From positions 806,001-870,000 of the forward strand of contig CAWEPQ010000001.1 of the NCBI GenBank assembly GCA_963811055.1: a stretch of DNA of 64,000 nucleotides, in the 5' to 3' direction. The DNA comes from JACVRW01 sp963811055 (lineage in GTDB: Bacteria > Actinomycetota > Thermoleophilia > Solirubrobacterales > Thermoleophilaceae). Numbering within the stretch: position 1 is the stretch's first letter; every line of letters starts with the position of its first letter. The notes under the pieces were generated by a model. The model did no database searches. It saw nothing but the letters and a program-made list of their open reading frames with translations, and had not been told where the DNA came from. Both the position numbers and the translations under genes were made by a program. Shown one piece after another: positions 17,815 to 26,323 of the stretch.

Positions 17815-19284
17815 ATGGCGATAGCCACGCAGGAACAGCAGGTGGTGGAGCAGGTCGAGAAGCGCCTGTCAATCGGGGGCGAGTGGCGCGACGCCGCGGG
17901 AGGGGCCACCTTCCCGGTGATCGACCCGGCCACTGAGGAGGTCCTCTGCGAGGTGGCCGACGCCACGCCCGAGGACGGCATGGCGGCGCTCGACGCCGCC
18001 GTGGAGATGCAGGCCGAGTGGGGCGCCACCGCCCCGAACGACCGCGCCAAGATCCTCTGGGACGCCTTCGAGCTGATGACGGAGCGCGCCGACGAGCTGG
18101 CGCTCCTGATGACGCTCGAGATGGGCAAGGCGCTGGCGGAGTCCAAGTCGGAGATCGTCTACGCGGCCGACTTCTTCCGCTGGCACTCCGGCGACGCGCT
18201 CCGGCTCGACGGCGAGTACAAGCAGTTCGGCAACGGCACGAGCCGGGTGCTCACCCTGAAGCAGCCGGTGGGGCCCTGCCTGATGATCACCCCGTGGAAC
18301 TTCCCGATGGCGATGGGCACGCGCAAGGTGGGCCCCGCGATCGCGGCCGGCTGCACGATCGTGGTGAAGCCCGCGCAGCTCACGCCGCTGTCGATGCTCG
18401 CCCTCGGCCAGGTGCTCGAGGAGGTGGGCCTCCCGGGCGGCGTGTTCAACATCGTGACCACCTCGTCGTCGGGCAAGGTCACAGCGCCGCTGATCGATGA
18501 CCCGCGGCTGCGCAAGCTGTCCTTCACCGGCTCGACCGAGGTCGGCAAGAAGCTGATCGAGGCCTCCGCGGGCAACGTCCTCAAGACGTCGATGGAGCTG
18601 GGCGGCAACGCCCCCTTCATCGTGTTCGAGGACGCGGACCTCGACGAGGCGGTGGAGGGAGCGCTGCTCGCCAAGATGCGCAACATCGGCGAGGCCTGCA
18701 CTTCGGCCAACCGCTTCCACGTGGCGGACTCGGTGAAGGACGAGTTCGCGCGCCGGCTGGCCGAGAAGATGGGAGCGCTCAAGCTGGGCCGCGGCACCGA
18801 GGAGGACGTGAAGGTCGGGCCGCTGATCGACGGGCCCTCCCGCGACAAGGTGGCCGAGCTGGTGGACGACGCGGTGTCCATGGGTGCCGAGCGCCTCACC
18901 GGCGGCCAGGCCCGTGAGGGCCGCGGGTACTTCTACGAGCCCACGGTGCTGGCCGACGTGCCACCGGACGCGCGGGTGTTCCGTGAGGAGATCTTTGGCC
19001 CGGTGGCCCCGATCGCGGGCTTCTCGTCCGAGGACGAGGCGATCGAGCGGGCCAACGACACCGAGTACGGCCTCGTGGCCTACGTGTTCACGCGCGACAT
19101 CAAGCGGGCCATCCGCGTGTGCGAGCGGCTCGAGACCGGGATGGTCGGCCTCAACCAGGGCATGGTCTCGAACGCCGGCGCACCGTTCGGCGGAGTCAAG
19201 CAGTCGGGCATCGGGCGCGAGGGCGGCAACGAGGGCATCGAGGAGTTCCTCGAGACCAAGTACATCGCCGTGAACCTGGACTAG
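17815..19284 (+). CDS. gabD: aldehyde dehydrogenase, succinate-semialdehyde type
   Basis: 489 aa, complete ALDH. MITPWNFPMAMGTRK, the SFTGSTEVGKKL coenzyme loop, SMELGGNAPFIVF with the general-base Glu, and NIGEACTSANR with catalytic Cys295. Residues resemble GabD-type enzymes that oxidise succinic semialdehyde to succinate. A strong AGGAGGAG sits about 9 nt before the ATG. Immediately after the ThDP decarboxylase, which would supply the semialdehyde (inference). Ends in a CTAG shared as stop by the convergent SBBP gene. Confidence 0.9.
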   Translation: MAIATQEQQVVEQVEKRLSIGGEWRDAAGGATFPVIDPATEEVLCEVADATPEDGMAALDAAVEMQAEWGATAPNDRAKILWDAFELMTERADELALLMTLEMGKALAESKSEIVYAADFFRWHSGDALRLDGEYKQFGNGTSRVLTLKQPVGPCLMITPWNFPMAMGTRKVGPAIAAGCTIVVKPAQLTPLSMLALGQVLEEVGLPGGVFNIVTTSSSGKVTAPLIDDPRLRKLSFTGSTEVGKKLIEASAGNVLKTSMELGGNAPFIVFEDADLDEAVEGALLAKMRNIGEACTSANRFHVADSVKDEFARRLAEKMGALKLGRGTEEDVKVGPLIDGPSRDKVAELVDDAVSMGAERLTGGQAREGRGYFYEPTVLADVPPDARVFREEIFGPVAPIAGFSSEDEAIERANDTEYGLVAYVFTRDIKRAIRVCERLETGMVGLNQGMVSNAGAPFGGVKQSGIGREGGNEGIEEFLETKYIAVNLD

Positions 19285-21935
19285 AAGCTGCCGCCGGCGT
19301 AGATGGAGAGCTGCTTCTCGTCGGCGGTCGAGCTGCCGAACGGGTCGGATGGCCCGTCGGAGAAGGTGTCGGTGTTGAAGCGCCGTGAGCCGGGCTTTGC
19401 GCTCCAGGCGTAGCGGGCGACGCCGTTGGTGGTGCCGCTCTGGATCGTGAGCCAGTAGACACCTGGTCCGATCGTGGCGGGTGGGGCGAGGTAGAGCGGT
19501 TGCCAGTGGCCGGGGTCGCCGGCCTGGACGGTGTAGTCAAAGCTCTGCGCGACCCGGGCGGCAGGGCCGCCGGCGTTTCGGTAGAGCACGGCGCGCAGGG
19601 TCTGACTGCCGTTCTGGGCGCCCTTCCCGTCGATGTAGACGTGCAGCCGCCGGACGGTGGCGGTGACGAACAGGGTGAACGGGGAGCCCTGCTTGGTGTT
19701 CGCGGCGAGCGGGGCGAACTGGCTGCCCACGTCACCCGTGCCGAACAGGAAGCCCGTGGGCAGAAGATCCAGCTTCGACACGAAGCTCTGTGTCGGGAAG
19801 CTGTTGTAGGTGGTGTCGAACGCCCCCGGCGTCTTCGGGAAGCCGTTGTCGCTGGTCAGTCCGCTGACGATCGCGTTCCCGTCCCCGTCGACGGCAAGCC
19901 CCCCGGGCCGCTCGGCTCCGGTGCTGCCCAGATAGGTCGCGTAGGTGAGCGCCGAGCCGGCCGCGTTGAGCTTGGCCACGTACAGATCGTCGCTGTCCTG
20001 GTTCGTCGTGTCGAAGGCGCCGGGCGTGGTGGGGGCCTGGGCGTCGCGTGTAAGTGCCGAAACGATGGCGCTTCCGGAGCGATCGACGCCCACGTTCACC
20101 TCGCTGAAGAGGATCGTGGTGCCGAGGAAGGTCGAATACGCGAGCGACCCGGACGGTCCGAACTTCGCCACGAACGCGTTGGTGGCCGGAGAGGGGCCGG
20201 TCGTGTTGAAGGAGGTGTCGTAGGCGCCTGCCGTGGTCGGGAAGGGACTTGAGCGGGTCAACCCCGCCACGTAGGCGCTTCCGGAGGCGTCCACGGCCAC
20301 GTCCTGGCCGAGCGTGCCCCTCGGCGCGGCGCCGAGGAACGTCGAGTAGACGAGGCCGGAGCCGGTCGGATTGACCTTGGTGAGAAATGCCGAGTCGGAC
20401 GTGAGGCTGCCGAATCGCGAGGGGAGCTCGGTCTGGAATGCTCCCGGCGTGGTCGGGTACCCCGCGGAGACCGTCCTGCCGGTCACGTACGCATTGCCGT
20501 CCCGGTCTACCGCCACGCCCCCGGCTCCCTCGTTCTCGGTGCCGCCCAGGTAGGTCCCGTAAACCAGCGCGGAGCCTGCCGGATTGAGCTTCAGGAGCCC
20601 GACATCGTCTGCATGGTTGCTGGTGTCGAAGGCACCCGGGGTCGTGGGGAACCCGCCGGTCGTGGTGGCGGCGACGTATGCGCTTCCCGCCACATCCGTG
20701 GTGATGTCGAACGTCTTGAAGACGGAGGGGCTGCCGAGAGAGGCCGCATAGTCGAGCGCGCCGCCGGTCGGACTCAGCTTGACGACGAAGACGGCCCCAT
20801 CGGTGTCGGAGGGATTGATGTAAGCGCCGGCGGTCTCCGGAAAGTCCGACGAGTAGGTGTTTCCGAGCAGATATGCGCTGCCGGCGGAGTCCACCGCGAT
20901 CTTGTAGCCGCGGTCATCGCCCCGCCCAACCCCGCCCGCCCCCACGGAGCCGCCGATGAAGGTCGAGTACACGAGTGCGGTGCCCGACCGGTTGAGCTTG
21001 CTCACGAATGCGTCCTGGCTGCCGTTGAAGGACGGGTCGTAGGCGCCGGGAGTCGTGGGGTGTAGCGACGAGATGGTCGTCCCGGCCAGATAGGCGTTTC
21101 CCTGCGCGTCGGTGTCGACGTCGGTCGTCTCGATGAAGGTCTGCTCGCCGAGGTAGGTGGAGTAGACGAGGCCCGGGTCGATCACGAGCGGACGCGCGGG
21201 GTCGTGCCGGCCGACGACGAAGCCATAGCCGGAGGATGCGGGGTTGAGGTCGAAGCGGCTCTCGACGGGGACGCGCTTGCCGTTCACGACCTGGTAGCTG
21301 ACCGGTGGCTTGTCGCGCAGCACGCCGAGTCCGGTGTGCACGCGCAGGCCGCCGTCGGCGCTGGTGGTCAGTCCCTGGGCGCCGCTGTAGGCGAGCCCGA
21401 TGTCGCCCACGTTCGCGCCGGGCGCGACGTGGAACTCGTACTTGAGCGCGCCGTGGTCGCCGCGAACGGCCATGTCGATTCCGGGCCAGAGCTCTTGGTA
21501 GCGCAGCTCGCCGAAGGTCGGCAGGTCCGTGTAGCTCTGCGCCCCGGCCCCGCGCAGGTAGTTCACCTTGCCCGCCAGCCGCGAACTCGCGTCGAGCTCA
21601 GCCGCCGGGTTCGCCCCTACGAACCCGAGGCCCAGCGCCACGCCGTGCCGTCCGCGCGAGAGGTCGAGCGACAGCCCCCGCTGCGAGAACCCGAACGCAT
21701 AGCCCGGCCCCTGGGCATAGAAGCGCGCGCCGCTGTCCACCTGGCCGCGATTCGGCACGAAGCTCAACGGCAACACCGGCGGCGCAACGGCAGACCTGGC
21801 AGCGGTGTCGGACGGGGCGCTGCGCGCGAGCAGGAAACCGGCGGCACCGAGCAGCAACAGCAGCAAGCAGGCCGACCAGAACGTGAGTCGTGTCCGACTC
21901 ACCCTGCTCACGGTGCTGGTTGCGGCTACCTCCAC
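19281..21935 (-). CDS. SBBP-repeat beta-propeller exoprotein
   Basis: 884 aa. A membrane/signal segment (FWSACLLLLLLGAAGFLLA, about residues 19-37) is followed by an N-terminal beta-rich domain (LSFVPNRGQVDSGARFYAQG) and seven SBBP repeats, each with a PTTPGAFDT-like block and an LVYSTYLG-like block. The last about 140 aa form a separate beta-sandwich. SBBP proteins are secreted or surface propellers of unknown ligand. The GTG at 21935 was chosen because GGGAGG lies 9 nt upstream; the open frame continues upstream without a credible start. Confidence 0.82.
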   Translation of the reverse strand: MEVAATSTVSRVSRTRLTFWSACLLLLLLGAAGFLLARSAPSDTAARSAVAPPVLPLSFVPNRGQVDSGARFYAQGPGYAFGFSQRGLSLDLSRGRHGVALGLGFVGANPAAELDASSRLAGKVNYLRGAGAQSYTDLPTFGELRYQELWPGIDMAVRGDHGALKYEFHVAPGANVGDIGLAYSGAQGLTTSADGGLRVHTGLGVLRDKPPVSYQVVNGKRVPVESRFDLNPASSGYGFVVGRHDPARPLVIDPGLVYSTYLGEQTFIETTDVDTDAQGNAYLAGTTISSLHPTTPGAYDPSFNGSQDAFVSKLNRSGTALVYSTFIGGSVGAGGVGRGDDRGYKIAVDSAGSAYLLGNTYSSDFPETAGAYINPSDTDGAVFVVKLSPTGGALDYAASLGSPSVFKTFDITTDVAGSAYVAATTTGGFPTTPGAFDTSNHADDVGLLKLNPAGSALVYGTYLGGTENEGAGGVAVDRDGNAYVTGRTVSAGYPTTPGAFQTELPSRFGSLTSDSAFLTKVNPTGSGLVYSTFLGAAPRGTLGQDVAVDASGSAYVAGLTRSSPFPTTAGAYDTSFNTTGPSPATNAFVAKFGPSGSLAYSTFLGTTILFSEVNVGVDRSGSAIVSALTRDAQAPTTPGAFDTTNQDSDDLYVAKLNAAGSALTYATYLGSTGAERPGGLAVDGDGNAIVSGLTSDNGFPKTPGAFDTTYNSFPTQSFVSKLDLLPTGFLFGTGDVGSQFAPLAANTKQGSPFTLFVTATVRRLHVYIDGKGAQNGSQTLRAVLYRNAGGPAARVAQSFDYTVQAGDPGHWQPLYLAPPATIGPGVYWLTIQSGTTNGVARYAWSAKPGSRRFNTDTFSDGPSDPFGSSTADEKQLSIYAGGSF

Positions 21936-21963
21936 CCTGCACGGCCTCCCGATTGGTCGGCCG

Positions 21964-21969
21964 AGTCTA
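21964..21969 (-). promoter_or_regulatory. -10 element TAGACT for SBBP gene
   Basis: TTTAGACT on the minus strand would start transcription near 21955, about 20 nt before the GTG, leaving room for the GGGAGG ribosome-binding site. Confidence 0.4.
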
Positions 21970-22039
21970 AACCGCCCCAAACCTGCATGGATCCATTCAG
22001 GGGCTTGGCTGCGTTCAGGCGGCGGTCGACTGGAAAACC

Positions 22040-22993
22040 ATGCCTCGCGGAAGGATCCGCTGGGGCGCCGCCGTGTTCGTTGCCGCTGCCGCCCTGTGCC
22101 TTGCCCCTGCTTCCGCATCCGCGGGAAGCCCGCGCGTGGCTGCGCTTCAGGCGGCTCTCCAGGCCAAGGGCCTCTACACCGTCGAGGTCGACGGGGTGCC
22201 GGGTCCGATGACGCGCGCGGCCACCATGCGCTTCCAGCGCCGCAAGCGGCTGACCGTGGACGGCGTGGCGGGCCCCCAAACGATTCGCGCCCTCGGCACC
22301 CGCGGCCGCCCGCGTCTCGGCAGCCGCGTGGTGATGCAGCCGAACGTGGGCTGGGACGCGGCGGCCGTTCAGTTTCTGCTGTGGCGCAACGGCTTCTCGC
22401 CGGGCGCCATCGACGGCGGCTACGGCCCCGGTACGGCCCGGGCCGTCTATGCCTACCAGCGCGCGACGGGCCTCGGTGCCGACGGCGCGGCTGGTCCCCA
22501 GACGATCCGGGCGCTCCGCCGTGGCCGGGGCGGCCATCCCGACTCGCCCGTGCGCTTCTTCAGGCCGCTGGCCGGGCCGATGGGCGACGGCTTCGGCCAC
22601 ATCGCCGGACGCCGGCACACCGGCATCGACTTCCCGGTGCCCGCGGGCACCCGCGTCAAGGCCGCCGGCCGGGGCGTGGTGGCCTTCGCGGGCTGGAACA
22701 CCGGCGGCTACGGCAACCTGGTCGTGGTCAAGCACCGGCTCGGCTTCGCCTCCTGGTACGCCCACCTCGGGCGCGTCAAGGTCTCGCCGGGTCAGGCCGT
22801 GAGCGGCGGCACGCTCCTCGGGTACGCCGGCTCGACCGGCCGCTCCACCGGTCCGCACCTGCACTGGGAGGTGCGCCGGTTCGACACCCCGGTCAACCCA
22901 CTGCCGTACATGCTCGCCGCCACCGCCGCGCGCATGGCGCTCGCCGATCCGCTCTCGCATGCGGACGACTGCGGCGCCTGGCCCGGCTGCTGA
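22040..22993 (+). CDS. secreted M23 endopeptidase with peptidoglycan-binding repeats
   Basis: 317 aa. Signal peptide residues 1-28 (cleaved after ASASA), two PG_binding_1-type repeats (about 32-95 and 98-165, each with a VDGVxGPxT- or GADGAAGPQT-like turn), then an M23 LytM-type peptidase with HTGIDFP, WYAHL and GPHLHWEVR providing the zinc ligands. It cleaves peptidoglycan cross-links. Upstream, 104 bp separates it from the divergent SBBP gene. Stops 3 bp before the convergent GH6 stop. Confidence 0.9.
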   Translation: MPRGRIRWGAAVFVAAAALCLAPASASAGSPRVAALQAALQAKGLYTVEVDGVPGPMTRAATMRFQRRKRLTVDGVAGPQTIRALGTRGRPRLGSRVVMQPNVGWDAAAVQFLLWRNGFSPGAIDGGYGPGTARAVYAYQRATGLGADGAAGPQTIRALRRGRGGHPDSPVRFFRPLAGPMGDGFGHIAGRRHTGIDFPVPAGTRVKAAGRGVVAFAGWNTGGYGNLVVVKHRLGFASWYAHLGRVKVSPGQAVSGGTLLGYAGSTGRSTGPHLHWEVRRFDTPVNPLPYMLAATAARMALADPLSHADDCGAWPGC

Positions 22994-22996
22994 TCT

Positions 22997-24112
22997 CTAC
23001 GGAATCCCGAAGACGCTCGGCGGGTAGCGCTTGAAGTGCCCGAAGCGCGTTCCCCGCGGGGGCCGCTCCCAGCCGGTGGCCCAGCGCGCGTAGGCGAACG
23101 CGCGCGGCGGGAACCAGGCGATCTTGTGGCCGGCGCAGGACTGCGCGAAGCCCGGCCGGTTGATCCAGAGATAGGCGTCCACCATCGGGTTGGCCGTTGC
23201 CGTGGTGGGTCGCGGTCCCAGGCCGCGCAGGCCCGGGCTGCACCAGATGTTGATCGTGCGCCACTTGTGGCGGCTGCGATCGATCCAGTTGCGGTAGTGC
23301 ACCGGCCCGCGGCCGTTCTCGGCGGTGTTGATGATGAAGTGCTTGCCGCCGGTGAGGCGGGAGATCTCGAGCCCGTGCTCTATGTTCGCCGCCGTCCAGT
23401 CGTAATGGGTGGCGTTCAGCATGAAGCCGCGCACCTTGGCGATCCCGATCCTGCGCAGCTGCTTGGCGGTGCGGTGGGCGTTCTCCCAGTCGGACGCCCC
23501 GGCCTCGAGGTACATCGTCACGTTGGGGAGCGCCGAGAGCGCGTTCACGCCGTAGCGGAGCAAGCGGTAGCGGTCGTCCCGCCGGCTCTTGGCCTGGCAC
23601 TGGATCGTTCCCAGCGAGTCGGGCTCGAACGCCACGATCACGCGGTCGTTGCCGATCGCGTGCGCCATGTTGTCGTACCACTTGCGCGTGACCCGATCGC
23701 CCTTGGGGCCCCCGGCCTGGTAGGTCGGGGTGCAGCGGTTGGCCTCCGCTCGCGCCACCACGAAGATCGGTACCTGGCCCACCGCCTTTGCGGCGTCGAT
23801 GCGGCGCCGCACCTTGAGGTTGAAGTTGGGCTGGGTGAACCGCCCGAACCAGAGGCTCCTCGGCTCGCCGGCGATCTTCCAGATCAGGTTCGCCTTGCTC
23901 CGCTGGCCGCGGCGCGTGTATGTGCGCCACGCCTCCCACGCGGGCGAGTCGTGGTCCACGAAGAAGGGAGCGCCGACGAGCGGATTCGGGCTCGCCGGGT
24001 CCACGCCGCGCGGGTCGACCTGGGCGCTCGCAGTGGCCGGTACGCCGGCCATCGCGGCCGAGACGACGAGCAGCACGAGAACGAGAGATGTCTTGAAATG
24101 CCTGGAATTCAC
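22997..24112 (-). CDS. secreted glycoside hydrolase family 6 protein
   Basis: 371 aa. Signal peptide residues 1-30, then GH6 motifs: NPLVGAPFFVDHDSPAW, VPIFVVARAEANRC, FEPDSLG with the proton-donor-type Asp, YLEAGASDW, NTAENGRGP and WCSPGLRGLGPRPTT. GH6 enzymes are endoglucanases or cellobiohydrolases (beta-1,4-glucan). No carbohydrate-binding module is seen. GTG start (MNSRHF), no clear ribosome-binding site; a TAGCCT hexamer at 24131-24136 would give a leader of about 10 nt. fumC lies upstream on the same strand. Confidence 0.88.
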   Translation of the reverse strand: MNSRHFKTSLVLVLLVVSAAMAGVPATASAQVDPRGVDPASPNPLVGAPFFVDHDSPAWEAWRTYTRRGQRSKANLIWKIAGEPRSLWFGRFTQPNFNLKVRRRIDAAKAVGQVPIFVVARAEANRCTPTYQAGGPKGDRVTRKWYDNMAHAIGNDRVIVAFEPDSLGTIQCQAKSRRDDRYRLLRYGVNALSALPNVTMYLEAGASDWENAHRTAKQLRRIGIAKVRGFMLNATHYDWTAANIEHGLEISRLTGGKHFIINTAENGRGPVHYRNWIDRSRHKWRTINIWCSPGLRGLGPRPTTATANPMVDAYLWINRPGFAQSCAGHKIAWFPPRAFAYARWATGWERPPRGTRFGHFKRYPPSVFGIP

Positions 24113-24177
24113 GGGAACAGGGAGATACCCAGGCTAGGGAGCCCCACTCGTGATTCCGGGCTGTGTAGACGGGTGTA

Positions 24178-25479
24178 CTAGTGCCCGCGCGCCATTGCGC
24201 GAAGGTCGAGCGCCTCGTCCAGCGTCGCCTCGTCCACGCCCTTCTCGAGCGCCACCTCGCGGATCGTGCGGCCCGATGCCACGGCCTCCTTCACGATCTC
24301 GGTGCCGAGGTCGTACCCGATGTGCGGGTTGAGGGCGGTGGCGATCGCCGGTGTGGACTCCGCGTGGCGCAGAAGCTGCTCCTCGTTGGCCACGAGGCCC
24401 GACACGCAGCGGTCCGCGAGCAGGCGGCACGTGGACGTGAGGATCTTGATCGAGTCGAAGAGGTTGCGCGCGATCAGCGGCACGCGCACGTTCAGCTCGA
24501 AGTTGCCCTGCGTTCCGGCGAGCGTGATCGCCGCGTCGTTCCCGATCACCTGGGCCGCCACCTGGAGCGTGACCTCGGGTATCACGGGGTTGACCTTGCC
24601 CGGCATGATCGAGGAGCCCTTCTGAAGCTCCGGCAGCTGGAGCTCCACGAGCCCGGTGCGCGGCCCGGAGCCCATCAGCACCAGGTCGTTGGCGATCTTG
24701 GTCAGCGACACCGCCACGATCTTGATCGCACCGTGCAGCTCCACGAGGCCATCGCGGTTTCCCTGCGCCTCGAAGCGGTCCAGCGGGGCCACTCCCAGGC
24801 CGAGCCGAGCGCGCACACGCTCGGCGAACTCCGGGTGGGTGTTGAGCCCCGTCCCGGTGGCCGTGCCGCCGAGCGGGATCTGCTCGGCGCGGCCGAGCGC
24901 GTCACTCACGCGGTCGCGCCCGAGGGTCATCTGGGCCGAATAGCCGCCCAGCTCCTGGCCGAGGGTCACGGGCACGGCGTCCATCATGTGGGTGCGGCCC
25001 GCCTTGACGATGTCGGCGAACTCGTCGGCCTTGCCGGCCAGGGCCTGAGCCAGGTGTTCGATCGCCGGGAGCAGCCCCTCGCGCACCTCCGTGATCGCCG
25101 CCAGGTGCACGGCCGAGGGGAACACGTCGTTCGATGACTGCCCCATGTTCACGTGGTCGTTGGGGTGGACGCCCTCGCCGGCGAGGTTCGCGATCACCTC
25201 GTTGGCGTTCGTGTTCGTGGAGGTGCCGGAGCCGGTCTGGAAGACGTCGATCGGGAACTGGTCGTCGTGCTCACCGGCGGCCACCTCGTCGCCTGCGCGG
25301 GCGATCCGCTCGGCCAGCTCCGGGTCGAGCAGCCCGAGCTCGCCGTTCACGCGCGCGGCCTCCGCCTTCAAGCGGGCGAGCCAGCGCACCACCGGCACCG
25401 GCACGCGCTCGCCGGACACCTGAAAGTTCTCCACTGCCTTGCTCGTCTCGGCGCCCCAGAGCTCCTGCTGAACGGCCAT
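24178..25479 (-). CDS. fumC: class II fumarate hydratase
   Basis: TCA cycle: fumarate plus water to malate, homotetramer. 433 aa. TGSGTSTNTNANEV, MGQSSNDVFPS, AGRTHMMDAVPVTLGQE and the superfamily signature GSSIMPGKVNP are all present. The open frame extends far upstream, but the ATG at 25479 is preceded by AGGGAGA at a good distance and gives the family-like MAVQQELWG start. Slightly shorter than E. coli FumC (467). Confidence 0.95.
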   Translation of the reverse strand: MAVQQELWGAETSKAVENFQVSGERVPVPVVRWLARLKAEAARVNGELGLLDPELAERIARAGDEVAAGEHDDQFPIDVFQTGSGTSTNTNANEVIANLAGEGVHPNDHVNMGQSSNDVFPSAVHLAAITEVREGLLPAIEHLAQALAGKADEFADIVKAGRTHMMDAVPVTLGQELGGYSAQMTLGRDRVSDALGRAEQIPLGGTATGTGLNTHPEFAERVRARLGLGVAPLDRFEAQGNRDGLVELHGAIKIVAVSLTKIANDLVLMGSGPRTGLVELQLPELQKGSSIMPGKVNPVIPEVTLQVAAQVIGNDAAITLAGTQGNFELNVRVPLIARNLFDSIKILTSTCRLLADRCVSGLVANEEQLLRHAESTPAIATALNPHIGYDLGTEIVKEAVASGRTIREVALEKGVDEATLDEALDLRAMARGH

Positions 25480-25524
25480 TCGTCTCCCTGTTCGATTACG
25501 GCCTAGGAGGCTATCGCTCGGGAA

Positions 25525-25541
25525 GTGTGGTTTTCGCACAC
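25525..25541. repeat. inverted repeat GTGTG-N7-CACAC in fumC/zinc-ribbon gap
   Basis: A 5-bp inverted repeat about 45 bp upstream of the fumC start and 70 bp upstream of the plus-strand zinc-ribbon gene. The position suits an operator, but no regulator is known. Confidence 0.3.
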
Positions 25542-25612
25542 CTAACCGCTGCATTGCTCGATCGGGGCAGGCGAATCGCGGGGGTCCGTGTTCTGATCGG
25601 ACTCGACCGCCG

Positions 25613-26122
25613 ATGCCGCTCCTCACACACAACCCCGAGCCCGCGCGCCCACCGCACGATCGCCTCGCGACGATCCGGTTCTGCTCGCGCTGTGGCGGCC
25701 CGGACGATCCACTCGTGGGTCGCTCCGAGCGCTTCCGCCGCGTATGCGAGCGCTGTGGGCTGGGCGTGATGCTCTCGTCCTCCGGCGACGCGCTGCCGGG
25801 TCCGGGCGCCGCCTTCATGGTCGTGACCGCGCAGATGGCCGTGAGCGCCGTCAGCCGCAGCGGCGACAAGCTCTTTGGGGAGGAAGGCGAGCTCACGGGC
25901 TCGCACCTCCTCGCAATCGTCACGTGCCCGCTCGGGGACGACCAGCTCGAGCACCACGTGCGGCACGCCGCCGAACACCGCTGCGAGACCGTTGCGCTGC
26001 CGGTGCGCCTCGTGTCCGACGACGCTCCGCGAGTAGGAACGCTGTCGGCGCGCATCGCCACCTGTGACTCGCCCCGCGCGGCGCTGGTGGCGGTCGAGCC
26101 GAGCGGCTTCGGTATTCGTTGA
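25613..26122 (+). CDS. zinc-ribbon protein with PAS-like domain
   Basis: 169 aa. An N-terminal Cys4 motif (FCSRCGGP ... RVCERCGL, two CxxC knuckles 18 residues apart) should bind zinc. Residues about 58-110 resemble a degenerate PAS core (MAVSAVSRSGDKLFGEEGEL then LLAIVTCP). No output domain is present, so it may act by protein contact. Lies between fumC and the MerR gene; a strong stem-loop follows its stop. Function unknown. Confidence 0.65.
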   Translation: MPLLTHNPEPARPPHDRLATIRFCSRCGGPDDPLVGRSERFRRVCERCGLGVMLSSSGDALPGPGAAFMVVTAQMAVSAVSRSGDKLFGEEGELTGSHLLAIVTCPLGDDQLEHHVRHAAEHRCETVALPVRLVSDDAPRVGTLSARIATCDSPRAALVAVEPSGFGIR

Positions 26123-26141
26123 CGCACCGCTGACGTCCCGG

Positions 26142-26169
26142 AAGCCGTGCAAGAAGGGGTGCACGGCTT
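26142..26169 (+). terminator. 10-bp stem-loop after zinc-ribbon gene
   Basis: AAGCCGTGCA (26142-26151) pairs perfectly with TGCACGGCTT (26160-26169) around an 8-nt loop, 20 bp after the stop. There is only a weak T run (TT), so it is either a terminator of the zinc-ribbon gene or the first element of a structured leader for the MerR gene. Confidence 0.5.
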
Positions 26170-26246
26170 GCGAGCGCCTCCGAGCGGGACGACTAAACCT
26201 CCATCCACGCACTTGCTCCCACTCTGGAAGCTTGTGCAAAGGGTCA

Positions 26247-26302
26247 CCACGCCTCGTAAAGACGGCGTGGATGTGCGAAGTAGTGCCGCGACGCTGACGC
26301 GG
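26247..26302 (+). promoter_or_regulatory. two further stem-loops in leader of MerR gene
   Basis: CCACGCC/GGCGTGG (26247-26253 with 26264-26270, 10-nt loop) and CCGCG/CGCGG (26286-26290 with 26298-26302). With the stem at 26142 they make a 160-nt structured tract before the MerR gene. No known riboswitch core was recognised. Confidence 0.4.
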
Positions 26303-26323
26303 CTTAGTCGATCGGGAGGTCAA

